Shown in pieces: positions 10,950 through 22,509 of a stretch of 60,000 nt of DNA. The number at the start of each line of letters is the position of its first letter. The stretch's first letter is position 1. The translations under genes and the position numbers were made by a program. The notes below the pieces were generated by a model. That model ran no database searches and had not been told where the DNA came from. It saw only the letters and a program-made list of their open reading frames with translations. The DNA lies in contig NC_081411.1 of assembly GCF_030272615.1 (NCBI RefSeq), positions 45,649,517 through 45,709,516 of the forward strand, read 5' to 3'. This stretch comes from Cryptomeria japonica. Taxonomy: Eukaryota; Streptophyta; Pinopsida; Cupressales; Cupressaceae.

Positions 10950-12270
10950 TGAATCATTGTAAATTGCATGTGCATACAAGTTTTTTCTAACCTAGACCTC
11001 ACCTTGGCCTTTTGTCTTTCAGTGCTTGATGTCTACCTTGATTTTGTTCACACCTTCCAAAAATATACATTTTCAACCCCCTTTCTAACCCCTATTCAAA
11101 TATGATTCCTAATTAACAAGACTATCCCAGAACAAGGATGCCCCCACTACCCTGGTCCTCCTAATCAGGACCCAAATTTGGTCCCATCAACGATCACTTC
11201 AAGTGGATGAGAATTTAGGTCCTATGTCTGCTTGCTCCAGAAATTCAAATAATTTTTGGATACTTAGGTATAAAAGGAGGTCTAACCTTCTCACTTCAAG
11301 TCTAAGATGGATGGATCTCTCTCAATTACACTCTAGAGAAATTCAGTTCAAGTGAGCAAGTAATCAAGCATTTGTCAAGCATTGAAGGAAAGGTCAAGGA
11401 AATTTTAAGCATTCATGATGGCATCCATGGTCAACCATCCATGAAGACATTCTACATGACATCCTAAACCCTTGGCATGAGGCTTCGAGAAAGCTTCATC
11501 AAGGTATCAACTTCAATTGCAAGCATTCAAATTCTGATCTAGCTTTTCCCTCAAAAGGAAAGTATTCTATTGCAATTCAATTCAATTCCATTATAATTAT
11601 CATTTCAATTTCAATATTAATTACAAAAATAGGGTTTGACCCAAGGAAAACCCCTATCCACAATCATTTTCTCTCTCTTTATGTGCAAGAAATTGATTCA
11701 AGTTTTACAATGAAAGATTTCAACAAAACAGATGACAACAAATAAGTTCAACTTTTATGAATACACAAATCAAAGCACTAGGTAGCACCACCTCCCTAGT
11801 CCTAAGTTTGTTGCCTAATCTTTTGATATTGGATCTTGTTCATCTTTTTGTTACAAAAAAATCCTGTTTGGTTGCTCGAAAGTTGTAGGACAAGGTCACC
11901 CTACCTTCTTGGTCCCAACAGTTTGGTCCAAACTTTTAGCTATAGATTTTGATTCATTTCCCTTCTCAAATCTCTATTTGTGGCTCTGTGTGAACTCTAG
12001 AACATTTTTGTAATTGTTGTTTTCTTCCAATTCATATTGTTTTACCCTATAACTTTATAATTCAAATCCAATTTCAATTCTATAAGAGAGGAAACAAGAA
12101 ATAGGAAAATCCAATTAGCATTACAACCCTCTTCTCTAAATAAATTATGGCTAGATTTATTGGGTTTCAACTACCCTTGTAAATGTAAGGTTGATCTTGT
12201 GAAATTGGTGGTCTTACTATCTTGGTTGGTGAAACCCTAATTCCAAAACCTACCTTTATAGTCTCCACCA
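10950..12270 (+). repeat. Gypsy-type LTR, plus-oriented (unit 2)
   Basis: Starts TGAATCATTGTAAATT right after a polypurine tract (aaagtggggg at 10935-10944) and ends at about ccacca. A TATA box (tataaaagg) is at 11269-11277. Homologous LTRs of nearly equal length are at 18544-19857 and 41245-42563. The upstream polypurine tract marks it as a 3' LTR whose own internal region is mostly gone. A plus-strand-oriented LTR directly abuts a minus-strand gag remnant, so at least two elements are involved. Confidence 0.65.
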
Positions 12271-12419
12271 ATAAATTTTTAGTTTTTTTCCTTAACCATT
12301 TTTTTGAAATATACCAAATTAGTCAAAATAACTTGTGGCCCAATATTGTTTTGAAAATGTTCAAAGAATAAATCTATCTATTATTAAAAATTAAGAATCG
12401 AATAACTAGGAAAGGAGAA

Positions 12420-13201
12420 AAACCATTTGAAAACTTTTTCTTCTAAAGGTCGAGGGAAAATATTTGCATGAAACTTTTGGTCATAGACAAAATCATTGCA
12501 TAAATTGGAAACTTTTTCACATTACTGCGGAGGTGACCATGCCCATGATATTTCTTGAAATTGGAAACCTCAATATGTCGTGGAAGTGGGGTGCAAAGGA
12601 TATCAATGGAAAGTGGTCTACCTACTAAATGTTTAACGATAGTGTATTTGGATTGGGTAACTCTAGCCATTTGTTTTTGTAAGGATGAAACATTTTTTTA
12701 CATGTGTATTATCGTGGCTTCGGTGGATGAATTGGATTTTGAAGGAGGGCTAGAAGGTGTAGTATGATAAGTAGGTGAAATATTGTGGTTTATAGATGGA
12801 GGAGATGGTTGAGAAACAAAGGGGAGATTTGGTTGAAGGTGGAATATAAGCATATTGATTTATAGGAGTCACCCCACTAACATCAATGAAATTACCATTT
12901 TCTGTAGGCATAAGCGTGCTAGAATATGTGTATGTAGGAACATTGGCTATTGATGTACGAATAGTCATAGATATCTCAACATGGGTTGGGGAAGTGAAAT
13001 GTCCAAAAACTTCTAGACTCAACTATCCAAATTCATAGCGTTGCTATTCACTATGTGAGTTGTATTGGAGTATAGAACATCCATACCATGTTTATCATTA
13101 ATGTTGTCACTACAAGAAGGAATTTGATTTAGTGGTGGTCCATGGACATATGAGACAAACTTGCATATTTTCATCAAATTCATTCCTTCACAATAACACA
13201 A
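12420..13201 (-). pseudogene. Ty3/gypsy gag N-terminal remnant (unit 2)
   Basis: Minus-strand frames at 13201-13019, 13022-12750 and 12670-12443 together read as a Ser/Pro/Thr-rich N-terminus (with QYAYIPPST), a short polar stretch, then KYHGHGH and a helix ending FMQIFSLDL. The latter resembles the plant gypsy gag motif of the type L-x-FP-x-SL...WF. Copies at 42675-43492 and 20000-20700 complement each other: the third reads IFPRSLKE and the second VFKWFFSIP. All three have stops or frameshifts. Confidence 0.6.
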
Positions 13202-14500
13202 TAGTAGATATAGTGGTATTTCAATAATATTTTCATATAAAAATTATTCAACACAAACCATTGGAAATTGTGCTAATATAAAGCTTAACATGTGACATAA
13301 AAATTGACTAGTATAAAATTCTGTAATTGCATATTTTTATCAAATCCATTTCTTCCCAACTATTGGAGGTTTAAATTTGGGCCTAGTTGAGATAGTAGTT
13401 ATTTTAGGAAATTGTACTAGATATAAAATTTATATAGAGAAAAGGAAAGTTAGTAAACTAAAATACAAATAAATATTTTACAATTAGAAAAATAAAAAGA
13501 CATTTAATATTTGATAGTTAATTTAACAAATATTATTTTGAAATAAGTAAAATTTGATTATACTGTGAGTTAAAAAATACTTGTAAAAATTATAAAAAAA
13601 AGACATTTCAAGTGAGAACAAATTATAAGTCTAACCCTTTAGGTCATTATCCAAAGCTATTCGAAAAGAGCATATGAAGGGACTAAAGATTGTGTTAGTT
13701 ACATGTCTTTGTTTTATCACATTATCATTTCTGTTTTATTATTTAAAAGATGTAATTAAGTTGCATAACATTAAACATAATCATGTCCTTGATTCAATTT
13801 TATGCTCATATTTAATTGAAATTATAATTGTTGTAGTTTTACTTAATAAGATATGAAATTTATTATGAGTATTCATAAGTCTTTTTATGTCTTCAAAACT
13901 AACTCTTTATGTAATCTTATTTATTATAGAGTTGAAAGATAAGTAATAAATTTTATATGCTTAAAGAATCACCAATAGAACTCTTTGTGTTAATGTTTAC
14001 TTTTAGATTCTTTTCTTTAACTTTAATTTTAGATGCACAAACAAATTTGTTGTAAATTAATATTATTTTCTATTATTTAAAAATTATATTTTTCATATAA
14101 GTCATTAATCCAATATCAATACTTATGAACAATAATATATCAATTAACCTTGTCTTATATCTTATCTCTATTTATCTTGTTAACTCTCAAATCTTATTTA
14201 TTATTATTTTAAAATAGATGATATATCTATTTCTACCAATCACTTTTAAATATATAATATTTAGCATTATTCAGATTATGGAAAATATTTTCATATCATT
14301 TACACATGGCGATGACTAATAAGAACATTCTATTGATGACATTATTACGGGAATGAAGTTCATCAGACAAAGTTTCATGTTTCAATCATAGTCATTTCCT
14401 CCCAATCACACGGCAAAATTAGATACAGTGGTATATCTAAAGTATTGTCATATATAGAGCCTTCGAAGAACACTTATACATGTAAAGCACTTAGCAAAAA
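13202..14500. other. AT-rich unit DNA, no gene
   Basis: Conserved in copy B (43493-44790) and more loosely in unit 3 (20700-21950), but without a supported coding frame. A 60-codon frame at 13674-13856 is hydrophobic by composition only. Confidence 0.45.
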
Positions 14501-14978
14501 TGACATTAAAGATATGCATAACATTTATAACGGGATATCACAGCAATTCAACTGATAAAGGCACAGTAGATATTCATTTTCGTTTCCTTTAATTTAAACC
14601 AATAAAATAATGCAATGACGAACCAACAAAGACTTGATAAACAGTGATATAATTTAGAATCGCTCACTTCAGAGACAACTAGTACATTGAGTGCTTGAGC
14701 ATTTATATACAGCATACAAAATTTAAAGATGTAAATATAATAGTAAGCACACAAATTTCCATATTTATTTAGCATCCTCATTGAAAAGCTTACAAAGTTG
14801 ATGAGTTGGAGTTAATATATTCGTCACATTCTGAACGTGGACTTATTTAGATGGTTGATGTGAAATCACATTAAGAGAAACCTTAACTGCAACGTAACAA
14901 TTGTATAGAGAAAATACTATAATATGCTTCTAAACATACACAATCGAGCAACAGACAATGTGGAAGTCTGTATAGGCA
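14501..14978. other. Conserved 3' flank of peptide gene 2
   Basis: A block containing gaatcgctcacttcagagac and the string gtacattgagtgcttgagc is kept at 22020-22085 and, slightly changed, at 44865-44925. A 77-codon minus-strand frame (14548-14781) crosses it but is interrupted in unit 3 and diverges at its end in copy B. It is probably not a protein. Confidence 0.45.
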
Positions 14979-14984
14979 TTTATT
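14979..14984 (-). terminator. Poly(A) signal AATAAA of peptide gene 2
   Basis: Coding-strand AATAAA 61 bases past the stop codon. The hexamer is preserved in all four gene copies (8245, 14979, 22454, 45269), which supports it as the real 3' processing signal. Confidence 0.65.
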
Positions 14985-15044
14985 GCTGATAATATTTTAT
15001 ATCTAAAGCAAAGTAATAGTACGTGCCCTAAGGCTGTATGTTTT

Positions 15045-15338
15045 CTACTTTGCGGGTGGAGGAAATGGAATGAAGGGAAAAGGGCGAGGGGCAGACGGAG
15101 TGCGTGGGAGGCCGAACAAAGGAGGACGAGGAGCAGACGGAGTGCGTGGGAAGGTGAAAAAAGGAGGACGAGAAGCAGACGGAGTGCGTGGGAAGGTGAA
15201 AAAAGGAGGACGAGAGGGAGGAGCCTGCAAAAGACGACGGCTTTTCTGTACATCTGTCGCACACACACAGGCGCTGAACTCCATCACCAACAAAACAGTA
15301 GCCAACACTAAACAAGCTCGGCGAGAAAACATTTTCAC
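15045..15338 (-). CDS. Secreted tandem-repeat Arg/Pro/Phe-rich peptide precursor, intact copy (unit 2)
   Basis: A single-exon frame of 97 residues from ATG at 15338 to TAG at 15045. Residues 1-27 form a signal peptide: basic start with R6-R7, hydrophobic core at about 9-20, and a small-residue site CVCA before T28. A basic linker carries R34-R35-L36-L37, which fits the RRxL-type site used by plant site-1 protease (SBT6.1) on RALF-like precursors. Four 14-residue repeats follow: 42-55 and 56-69 are identical (SRPPFFTFPRTPSA), 70-83 is a variant (PRPPLFGLPRTPSA), and 84-97 is degenerate and ends at the stop. Residues 38-97 contain 22 Pro, 10 Phe, 7 Arg, 1 Lys and no acidic residue. I know no named family that matches. 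Candidates are a multi-copy signalling peptide (HypSys-like logic), a proline-rich antimicrobial peptide precursor, or a small wall protein. TATA and AATAAA flank it at suitable distances. Confidence 0.75.
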   Translation of the reverse strand: MKMFSRRACLVLATVLLVMEFSACVCATDVQKSRRLLQAPPSRPPFFTFPRTPSASRPPFFTFPRTPSAPRPPLFGLPRTPSAPRPFPFIPFPPPAK

Positions 15339-15410
15339 TGCAAATAAAAGAAATTAGAGAGTCGTCAAAACTAGAAGGTTTTGCTTTGGAGAAATTGTAT
15401 GGGAGGTGGG

Positions 15411-15424
15411 TATCATATATAATA
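15411..15424 (-). promoter_or_regulatory. TATA box of peptide gene 2
   Basis: The coding strand reads ctattatatatgata, 73-86 bases upstream of the ATG. This implies a 5' leader of roughly 45 bases. The same box is at 45701-45714 and, in a promoter-only fossil, at 52356-52368. Confidence 0.65.
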
Positions 15425-16632
15425 GCCTAGAGACTGGCAACCTTTAATTTCTGCCAACTCATTTGCAGCACTCAATAGAAAGCCAGTCGGTTTTCAAGAC
15501 AAATATGTCCGGATTTCTAATGGAATAAAAATGTATATTGTCGGGCTCATAAGATGCAACTCTGGTGATTTTAACCTAACCAGCTTCGAGAGCCATGCAA
15601 CATGAAATAATCCTTGTCATTAAAATTGAAGTTATTATGAGTAAGTGTGATTAAGAGAGGAGAGGTCTTTGACTTCTAGCTATACGTACGTACATCTCTT
15701 TTTCTATCGAAGAAATATGATTTCGACTTGCTACCTGTTTTTCTTTCAGCTATATAAAACATAAGATTTTAATTTGCTACCTATTTTCTTTTCGGCTCTT
15801 TCTCTTCGTAGATTTCATTTATGTAATTGTTTGGTTCAATATAAAAAATAATTGCAATGTGCTTTTTATAAAGAGTTGTAATTGAAGTATTTAGATTTGA
15901 TCATTACAAAAATGATTCGAGTGATTAGTCTTCCACACATATATAAAGCACCCAAGGTTTTGATTTTCGTAAAAGTGTGTTAGGGAGGCACATTTATATA
16001 GTATAATTACACAAAGTCCAAACAAAAAATTAAGTTCAATCAAAGCATGAGAAGCTACTATTATTCCAAAAGAAGGGGATATTCAGCATCTTGTTTTCTC
16101 CAAACATTACAAATGTTGACATAATCATTTGACTCCAACCTAGCGATTGCACCTTGTTTTTCAGGAAGGTTCTCTACAAGCTACTAAGAGGAGAATTGAC
16201 AAATAGCTAGAGCCAGTATAGGAAACTTGTCTATTTCAACCAACAAAAATACCTCCTCTCATACAAAAAGAGGAAGAGGAATCTCTTCAAAAACACTGCT
16301 GATTGTGATTATACCTTGAAGACTAGTTAAATGCACTCTCATGCCCACATTAAGGAGAGGATGGTTACAAAGGACTCTAGCAATACTATAGGGGGTATTT
16401 CCCCAATGATATAATAGCTCCTAGATGAGAAACCTCAAATACAAATTTGTGAGGGTCCATTTGGATCCACATAAGAACATTAGAATAGATCATGGCTTTA
16501 TCGTAAAGATATAAAATTGTGTAACACGTTTGGCCTTGATATCAAATGCACCAGGAAAAGTAGGCTAATTTAGGTAGCATAATTGCATTCTAGATATACT
16601 ACAATTTGTGATGTCATGTCCCAAAAAAATGT
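15425..16632. promoter_or_regulatory. Upstream region of peptide gene 2
   Basis: About 1.2 kb is conserved with 45715-47056 and, more diverged, with 52369-53660. It contains the ACGT-core palindrome tacgtacgta at about 15685-15694. Compared with copy B it has lost about 72 bp around 15666-15675, where copy B holds two direct repeats of tgacagta. The distal part carries a broken minus-strand frame, clearest in copy B at 46686-46907, that I cannot identify. Confidence 0.45.
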
Positions 16633-16975
16633 ATTGAAATTAACACTATAGATTAAGTTGATTTACCATAGAAGGATGAGGGAAAGCCATTGATAAATTT
16701 TAAGAGGTCTTTAATTGTGGAAAACTATGTTTAGGTACCTATATTTTACCTTTACAATTTAGTTAAAATTTTCTCAATCCCCTTTTCCTCTTTTGGCCTT
16801 GCCCCCTTTTCTCCTTTCATTTTATTTGCCTATTTATTTCCTTCCTTTTCTCCTCTCATTTTTGTTTCTTCCATCCCATTTCGGGCATTTGACGATTCAA
16901 GTTAGCTATTGCTTGTTCTCTTCTTGGAGCCAGGTAGCCTTGGTCTCATCCCTCGAGTGTTTCCTATGTGTTGGC
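16633..16975. other. Pyrimidine-rich segment, absent from copy B
   Basis: Rich in ccttttcctc-type runs. It matches 53690-54020 in unit 6, so it is ancestral, and copy B has replaced it with unrelated DNA. On the minus strand it would be a purine-rich tract near the end of a copia element. No gene. Confidence 0.4.
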
Positions 16976-17516
16976 TTTTTGACCTTTAGGGATGCCTATC
17001 CCCAACCCTCGATGTCCGATTTTAGGGATCCAACATCAAGGGTACAGAGTGCACATACCAAGTTATGTGCATATAATAACCTTGACCCTGGATAGGGGTT
17101 GAACCCCTTACTTACCACCTAAAGTGCATTTAATGCACTCAAGTTCTACAAAGATGTCTAGTTTGAAGGAGTGGCAAGAACCCTTAATTTCTGTCAAAGA
17201 TACTCAAAGGTATTGTTTTCCAGTGTCTTGGTAAAGATGTCTACAATCTGATCCTTTGTAGGTACATATTCCAATGTGTCTTATTTCTTTGAAACTTTCT
17301 CTCTTCAGAAATGATGCCAAGTAGATATGTATTCATTCCTTGAGTTCATTATTGGGTTCTTTAAACTATTAATTGCACTTGTATTGTTACACATAGTAGA
17401 AATTACCTCATCATGGATCACCTTGATATCTCTGAGAGTTTGCTTCATCCACATGAGTTCAATGCAACAAAATGCTATTGCAATTTATTATACATGTGTA
17501 GTAGATAATTACACCA
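16976..17516 (-). pseudogene. Ty1/copia 3' end with RNase H remnant (unit 2)
   Basis: The region aligns with 47336-47880 and 54030-54570. On the minus strand, 17280-17510 corresponds to the copia RNase H segment (AEYIA...CNNTSAI...KNP) that is clearer in copy B. Stops are frequent. Homology ends abruptly at about 17516, leaving only the last part of pol. Confidence 0.6.
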
Positions 17517-18489
17517 AATCTAGAAAACATCTTGCTTCTGTGCTGAGAATTTGCAATATTATGTCCCCTTACCCTCCCAGTCTTGACAATTCAGATCTTG
17601 TGTTTGATTGTTTTTAATGTGCTGCCCCCTATGATGTGTTTCTTGATATGTTTTTTTGTTACATTAGGTTCTATTTTGATGAAACTTGTTACTCTATTAA
17701 TTCAAGGTAATAAAAAGACCAGATCCATTGTAACACTTCTAATTTTGTATATCAATTCTTCTATATGTTTTATTCATCTTATTTTATACATGTGTTCTTG
17801 TTTATAAATGCGCCTTTGTGATATCTAATTTTAGAGAATGCAATGTGTTGAGATCTCCATTTTGGTATCTTCCATGTTGACTCAAAAAGGCATTTGTTTG
17901 TTACCTTGTGTTCTCTTTCTCCATTGTGTTCGTAGTTCCACTATCTTTAAAAGATGAGGTCAATTAAATACAATTATTCTTGATATACATTATCTATCAC
18001 AAGTGCATTATTGACCCCAAAGTTAATGTATCCCTTATGTGCATTCTTCTTTATTTTTTGTGTCCATTATCCTTTGATTTGCCTTTCCTGGTGGGGCATC
18101 TCATTGTGCTAATTTGCTTGTATTTTGGATGCATACTACCTTAAAGCTATTTATGTTAATAAGGTATACCCAATAACTTTAACATGGGGACATATGATAC
18201 TCAATGTTACACTTTATGCACACACCAATGATGTGTTTTCAATTTAATTCAATATTTAAGTTACTTTAAAAATGGAGCCTTTTTATTTTTAATTTGATAT
18301 TTTAAATTTTTTCTTTCTATGATCCATAATAAGCACAAATATTACTAGACTAGTGTAGTTATGCTCTTTCTCCTTTAGGTGTTGTACCATTCATCTCTAT
18401 ATTACAATAGTAATATCCTAGAGTCAATGGGGGTGTGTTGTGTCTTTTCTCTTTGGTATCTTGGTGAAATTTTTTCAATGCAACTTTGT
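17517..18489. other. Unassigned DNA between units 2 and 3
   Basis: Stop-rich in all frames, with no repeat partner seen elsewhere in the window. Short plus-strand frames at 17327-17617 and 17583-17807 overlap the left edge and have no family motif. Confidence 0.35.
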
Positions 18490-18543
18490 ACTTTACCATG
18501 AGTATGGGTGTAGATTCATGCACCCACTAAAGTGGGGGAGAAA

Positions 18544-19857
18544 TGTAGTATTGTAAATTATATCTGCATACAATTTTGTCCTCACCATACCTCACCTTGG
18601 CCTTTTATCTTTCAGTCTTTTATGTCTACCTTGATTCTTATCACACCTTCCAAAATCTATATTTTCAACCCCCTTCTTAACCATTATTCAAATTTGAGTC
18701 TCATTTAACAAGACTAGGGCATTGGGGACACTCCATTCCTAGCTCCACGCCAGGGTTCCCCCACTACCTTGGTCCTCCTAATAAAGACCCAAATTTCGTC
18801 CCATCAATGGTTGTGCTTCAAATGGATGGTAATTTATGTCCCATGTTGGCTTGATCCATGAATTAAAATAATTTTTGGATAGTTAAGAATAAAAGGAGGC
18901 CTACCCCTCTCATTTGAAGTCTAAGATGCATAGATCTCTTTCAATTATAGTCTAGTAAAATTCAATTCAAGTGAGCAATCAATCAAGAATTTTTTATGCA
19001 TTGAAGGAGAAGCCATGCCAAGCTCAAGTGTTCAAGATGACATTAATGATAAACCTTTGGCATGAGGCTTCTTGCAAGCTTCATCAAAGTGTCAACTTCA
19101 GTTATAAGCAATCAAATTCAGATATTGCTTTTCCCTCAAAAGGAAAGTATTCTATTGCAATCCAATTGAATTTTATTTAAATTATCATTTTAGTTTCAAT
19201 ATTAATTACTAAACTAGGTTTTGACCAAGGAAAACCCCTATCCACATTCTTTTTATCTCTCTATGTGTGTAGGAAAACTGATTCAAGTGTTGTGATCAAG
19301 GATTTCGACAAAACAGATCATGACATGAATAGTTTAAGCTTATACAAACATGAAAATTGAAGGACTAGGTAGCACCACTACCTTGGTCCTATTTTTTTTC
19401 CTTGATCTTATGATAGTTGATCCTATTCATCTCTCTAATCAAGAAAAGATCCCACTTTCCTACTCAACAATTGCAGGACTTTGTCACCCTACTCTCCTAG
19501 TCCTGATTCTTTAGCCTAAATTTTCAGCTACGAGTTATGATTTATTTTTTGTTCTTAGATTTTGTCTATGGCTTTATGTGAATTATGGAAAATTTTGTTA
19601 TTATTTTTTTTGTTTAATTCTATATTCTTTTTCCCAAAAATATTGCAATTCAAATAAAATTTCAACTGTATAAAAGGGGAAACAACAAATAGGGAAATCC
19701 AATCAACATCATAGCCCTCCTCTCTAATTAAATTGTTGCGAGATCTATTAGGTTTAGATACCCATTTAAATGTAAGTTTGATCTTATGAAATTGGTGGTC
19801 TTACTATCCTAATTGGTGAAACCCTAATTCCAAAACTTACCTTTATAGTATCGACCA
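18544..19857 (+). repeat. Gypsy-type LTR, plus-oriented (unit 3)
   Basis: Starts TGTAGTATTGTAAATT after the polypurine tract aaagtggggg (18529-18538) and ends at about gacca. It aligns over its whole length with the LTRs of units 2 and 5, with far more substitutions. The TATA box has decayed to aataaaagg near 18888. Confidence 0.65.
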
Positions 19858-19979
19858 ATAAAAAATAGTTTCTATTTTCTTAACACCTTATTTGTAATAT
19901 AGGAAATCAATAAAAGTAACTAGTGGCCTATGAAAATATTGAAAGAATACATGTACCCATTATTGAAAATTATCAATTG

Positions 19980-20700
19980 AATAAATTGGAATGGAGAAAC
20001 CATTCCAAAAAGATTTCTTTTAAAGATCTAGGGAAAATATCTGCATGAAGCTTTTGCTCATAAAAGAACTCACTGCATAAATTATAATTATTTTGCATTA
20101 GTGTGGAGGTGACCATGTCCATAATATTTCCCAAAATAAGGAACCTCAATGTGTTGTGGAAGTGGGGTGCACAGGATATCAATTGAAAGTGGGATACCTA
20201 CTAAATATGTAAGGATAGTGGATATAAGTATTGGGTTACTCTAGCCATTTGGTTTTGTAAAGATGAAACATTTTGCAACAAGTGATTTATGGTGGCTTCG
20301 ATGGATGAATTAGATTATGAAGGGTGACTAGAAGGTGTAGTATGGTACTTGTAGGTGGAACATTGTGGTTTATGGATGGAGGAGATGGTTGAGAAACGAA
20401 GGGGATATTGGTTGAAGGTGGCATATAAGCATATTGACTGGTAGGATTCTCACCACTAACATCAATGAAATTACCATTTTGTGTAGCCATAGGCATGATA
20501 GAATATGAGTATGTAGGAACATTCACTATTTATGTAGGAAAATGCATAGATATCTCAACTTGGGTTGGAGAAGTCAAATGTCCAAGAACTTCCACTCAAC
20601 TATCCAACTTCATAGTGTTGTTATTCATCATGTGAGTTATATTGGTGTATAGAACATCTACACCATGTTCATCAATTATGATGTTACTACAAGAAGGAAT
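19980..20700 (-). pseudogene. Ty3/gypsy gag N-terminal remnant (unit 3)
   Basis: Diverged copy of the 12420-13201 remnant. The frame at 20182-19973 ends with IFPRSLKEIFLEWF, the clearest gag helix motif of the three copies. The frame at 20526-20287 has the QYAYMPPSTN and FVSQPSPPSINH N-terminal region. It is frameshifted between the two. Confidence 0.6.
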
Positions 20701-22450
20701 TTTATTTAGTGGGGGACAGATGAGAATAACTAGCATATTCTCATAAAATCTATTCCTTCCAAATAACACAATAGTAGATATAATTGTATTCCAACAGTAT
20801 TTTCATATAGAAGTTGTTCAACACAAACTAGTGGAAATTGTGCTAATATAAAGCTTCACATAAAATAAGGAAATTGACTAGTATGAAATTGTATTATTGC
20901 ATATTCTAATCTGATCCATTTCTTTTCAACTATCACAAGCTCAAATTTGGGCCTAGTTCAAATAGTAGATATTTTAGGAAATTGTACTAGATATTAAACC
21001 TTCTATAGTAAAGAGAAACGTTAATAAACTAAAATGCAAGTATAAATGTTACAACTAGAAAAATAAAAAATACACTTAATATTTTAATAGTCAATTTGTC
21101 CAATTTATTTTAAAATGAGTGAAATTTAACTATGTTTAAGTTAAAAAATACAGATAAAAATTAAAAAAACATGTCAAATGAAAACAAAATATAAGTCTAA
21201 CCCTTTAGGTTATTATCCAAAGCTATTCCAAAAGAGAAAATGAAGGGACTAAAGAATGTGTTAGTTACATAACATGTGTTTGTTTTTAAACCAAATCACA
21301 TTATTTTTTCCTTTTTATTATTTAAAAAACGTGATTAAGTTGTAGAACATAAAACATGATCATGTCTTTGATTCAATATTATGTTCATTTATTCTATTTG
21401 AAATTATAATTATTGCATTTTTATTTAATAAGATACAAAATTTATTATGAGATGATTCATAAGTTTTTTATGTCTTCACATTGACTCTCTATGAAATCTT
21501 AATTATTATATTGTTGAAAGATAAGTAATAATTTTTTTATTCTTAAAGAATCATAAATAGAACCCTTTGTGTTAATGCTCACTTTTAGATTCTTTTCTTT
21601 AACTTCAATTTTAGATACACAAACAAATTTGTTGTAAATTATATTTTTTCTCGTTATTTTAAAAATAATGTTTTTCATATAATTCAGTAATCTAATGTAA
21701 TAAATTATGAACAATTATATATAAATTTGTTTAGTATTCTAGCTGGACTCTATTTATATAGTCAACTTTCACATCTCACTTATTATTCTAAAATTGTTGT
21801 TATATATCTATTTCTACCCATCAATTTTAAATATATTTAATATAATCATTATTCAAATTATTAAAAAATATTTTTCATACCATTTACACACATGGCCATG
21901 TCAATTAGGAACATTCCATTGATGATATTATTATGGTAATGAAGTTTATCAAGTGGTACATATCTTAGACAAAATGATGCACGAAGAACGAGCAAAGACA
22001 TGCTAAACAGCAATATAATTTAGAATCGCTCACTACAGAGACAACCAGTACATTGAGTGCTTGAGCATTTATATACATCATACGCAATTAAAAGATGTAA
22101 ATATAATAGGAAGCACATAAATTTCTCTGTTTATTTAGCATCATCGTGGAAAAGAGTATACATTGATCTATTGGAGCTAATATATTCCTCATATTTCTGA
22201 ACTTATTTAGATGGTTTATATGAAATGACATTATGACATAGATGATTTATATGAAATCACATTAGAACATAAATGATTTCAAATAAATCACTAAACAAGT
22301 CAAAACTTAAAATATTTCATTTGAACATAGGCCATTCCCCATCTACATAGAGAAACCTTAACTGCAACATAAGAACTTTATAGACAAAACACTATAATAT
22401 GCATCCAAACATACACAATAGAGCAACAGACAAAATGGAAGTCTGTATAC
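20701..22450. other. AT-rich unit 3 DNA and 3' flank of the truncated peptide gene
   Basis: Diverged counterpart of 13202-14978, with no coding frame. It keeps the gaatcgctcac block (about 22020) and the AATAAA signal (plus-strand tttatt at 22454-22459). It includes a short local duplication around tatatgaaat at 22200-22275. Confidence 0.45.
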
Positions 22451-22509
22451 CTATTTATTGCTAATAATATAAAGCAACTAATAGTACGTGCGCTAAGGCT
22501 GCTTGTTTT

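Larger units (their letters stand above)
10411..17516. repeat. Recent segmental duplication, copy A, right block
   Basis: Aligns with about 40597-47880. It carries a plus-oriented LTR, a minus-strand gypsy gag remnant, the intact peptide gene, its upstream region and the RNase H end of a copia element. One segment (16633-16975) is replaced in the partner by unrelated DNA at 47057-47335. Homology ends at about 17516, inside copia, whereas the partner carries the copia element onward. Confidence 0.92.

Noticed and set aside
14548-14781. 77-codon minus-strand ORF downstream of the peptide gene
   Set aside because: Its DNA is conserved in three units, but unit 3 has an in-frame stop and copy B diverges at the end, so it is treated as 3' flank.
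15070-15357. Plus-strand 95-codon Gly/Arg/Lys-rich ORF over the peptide gene
   Set aside because: It is the antisense shadow of the stop-free 42-bp repeats. It lacks its own promoter or poly(A) context, and the minus-strand frame has a signal peptide.
16793-17095. 100-codon plus-strand hydrophobic ORF
   Set aside because: Arises from a pyrimidine-rich tract (Phe/Leu/Pro/Ser codons) next to a copia end and is not kept in unit 5 or unit 6.
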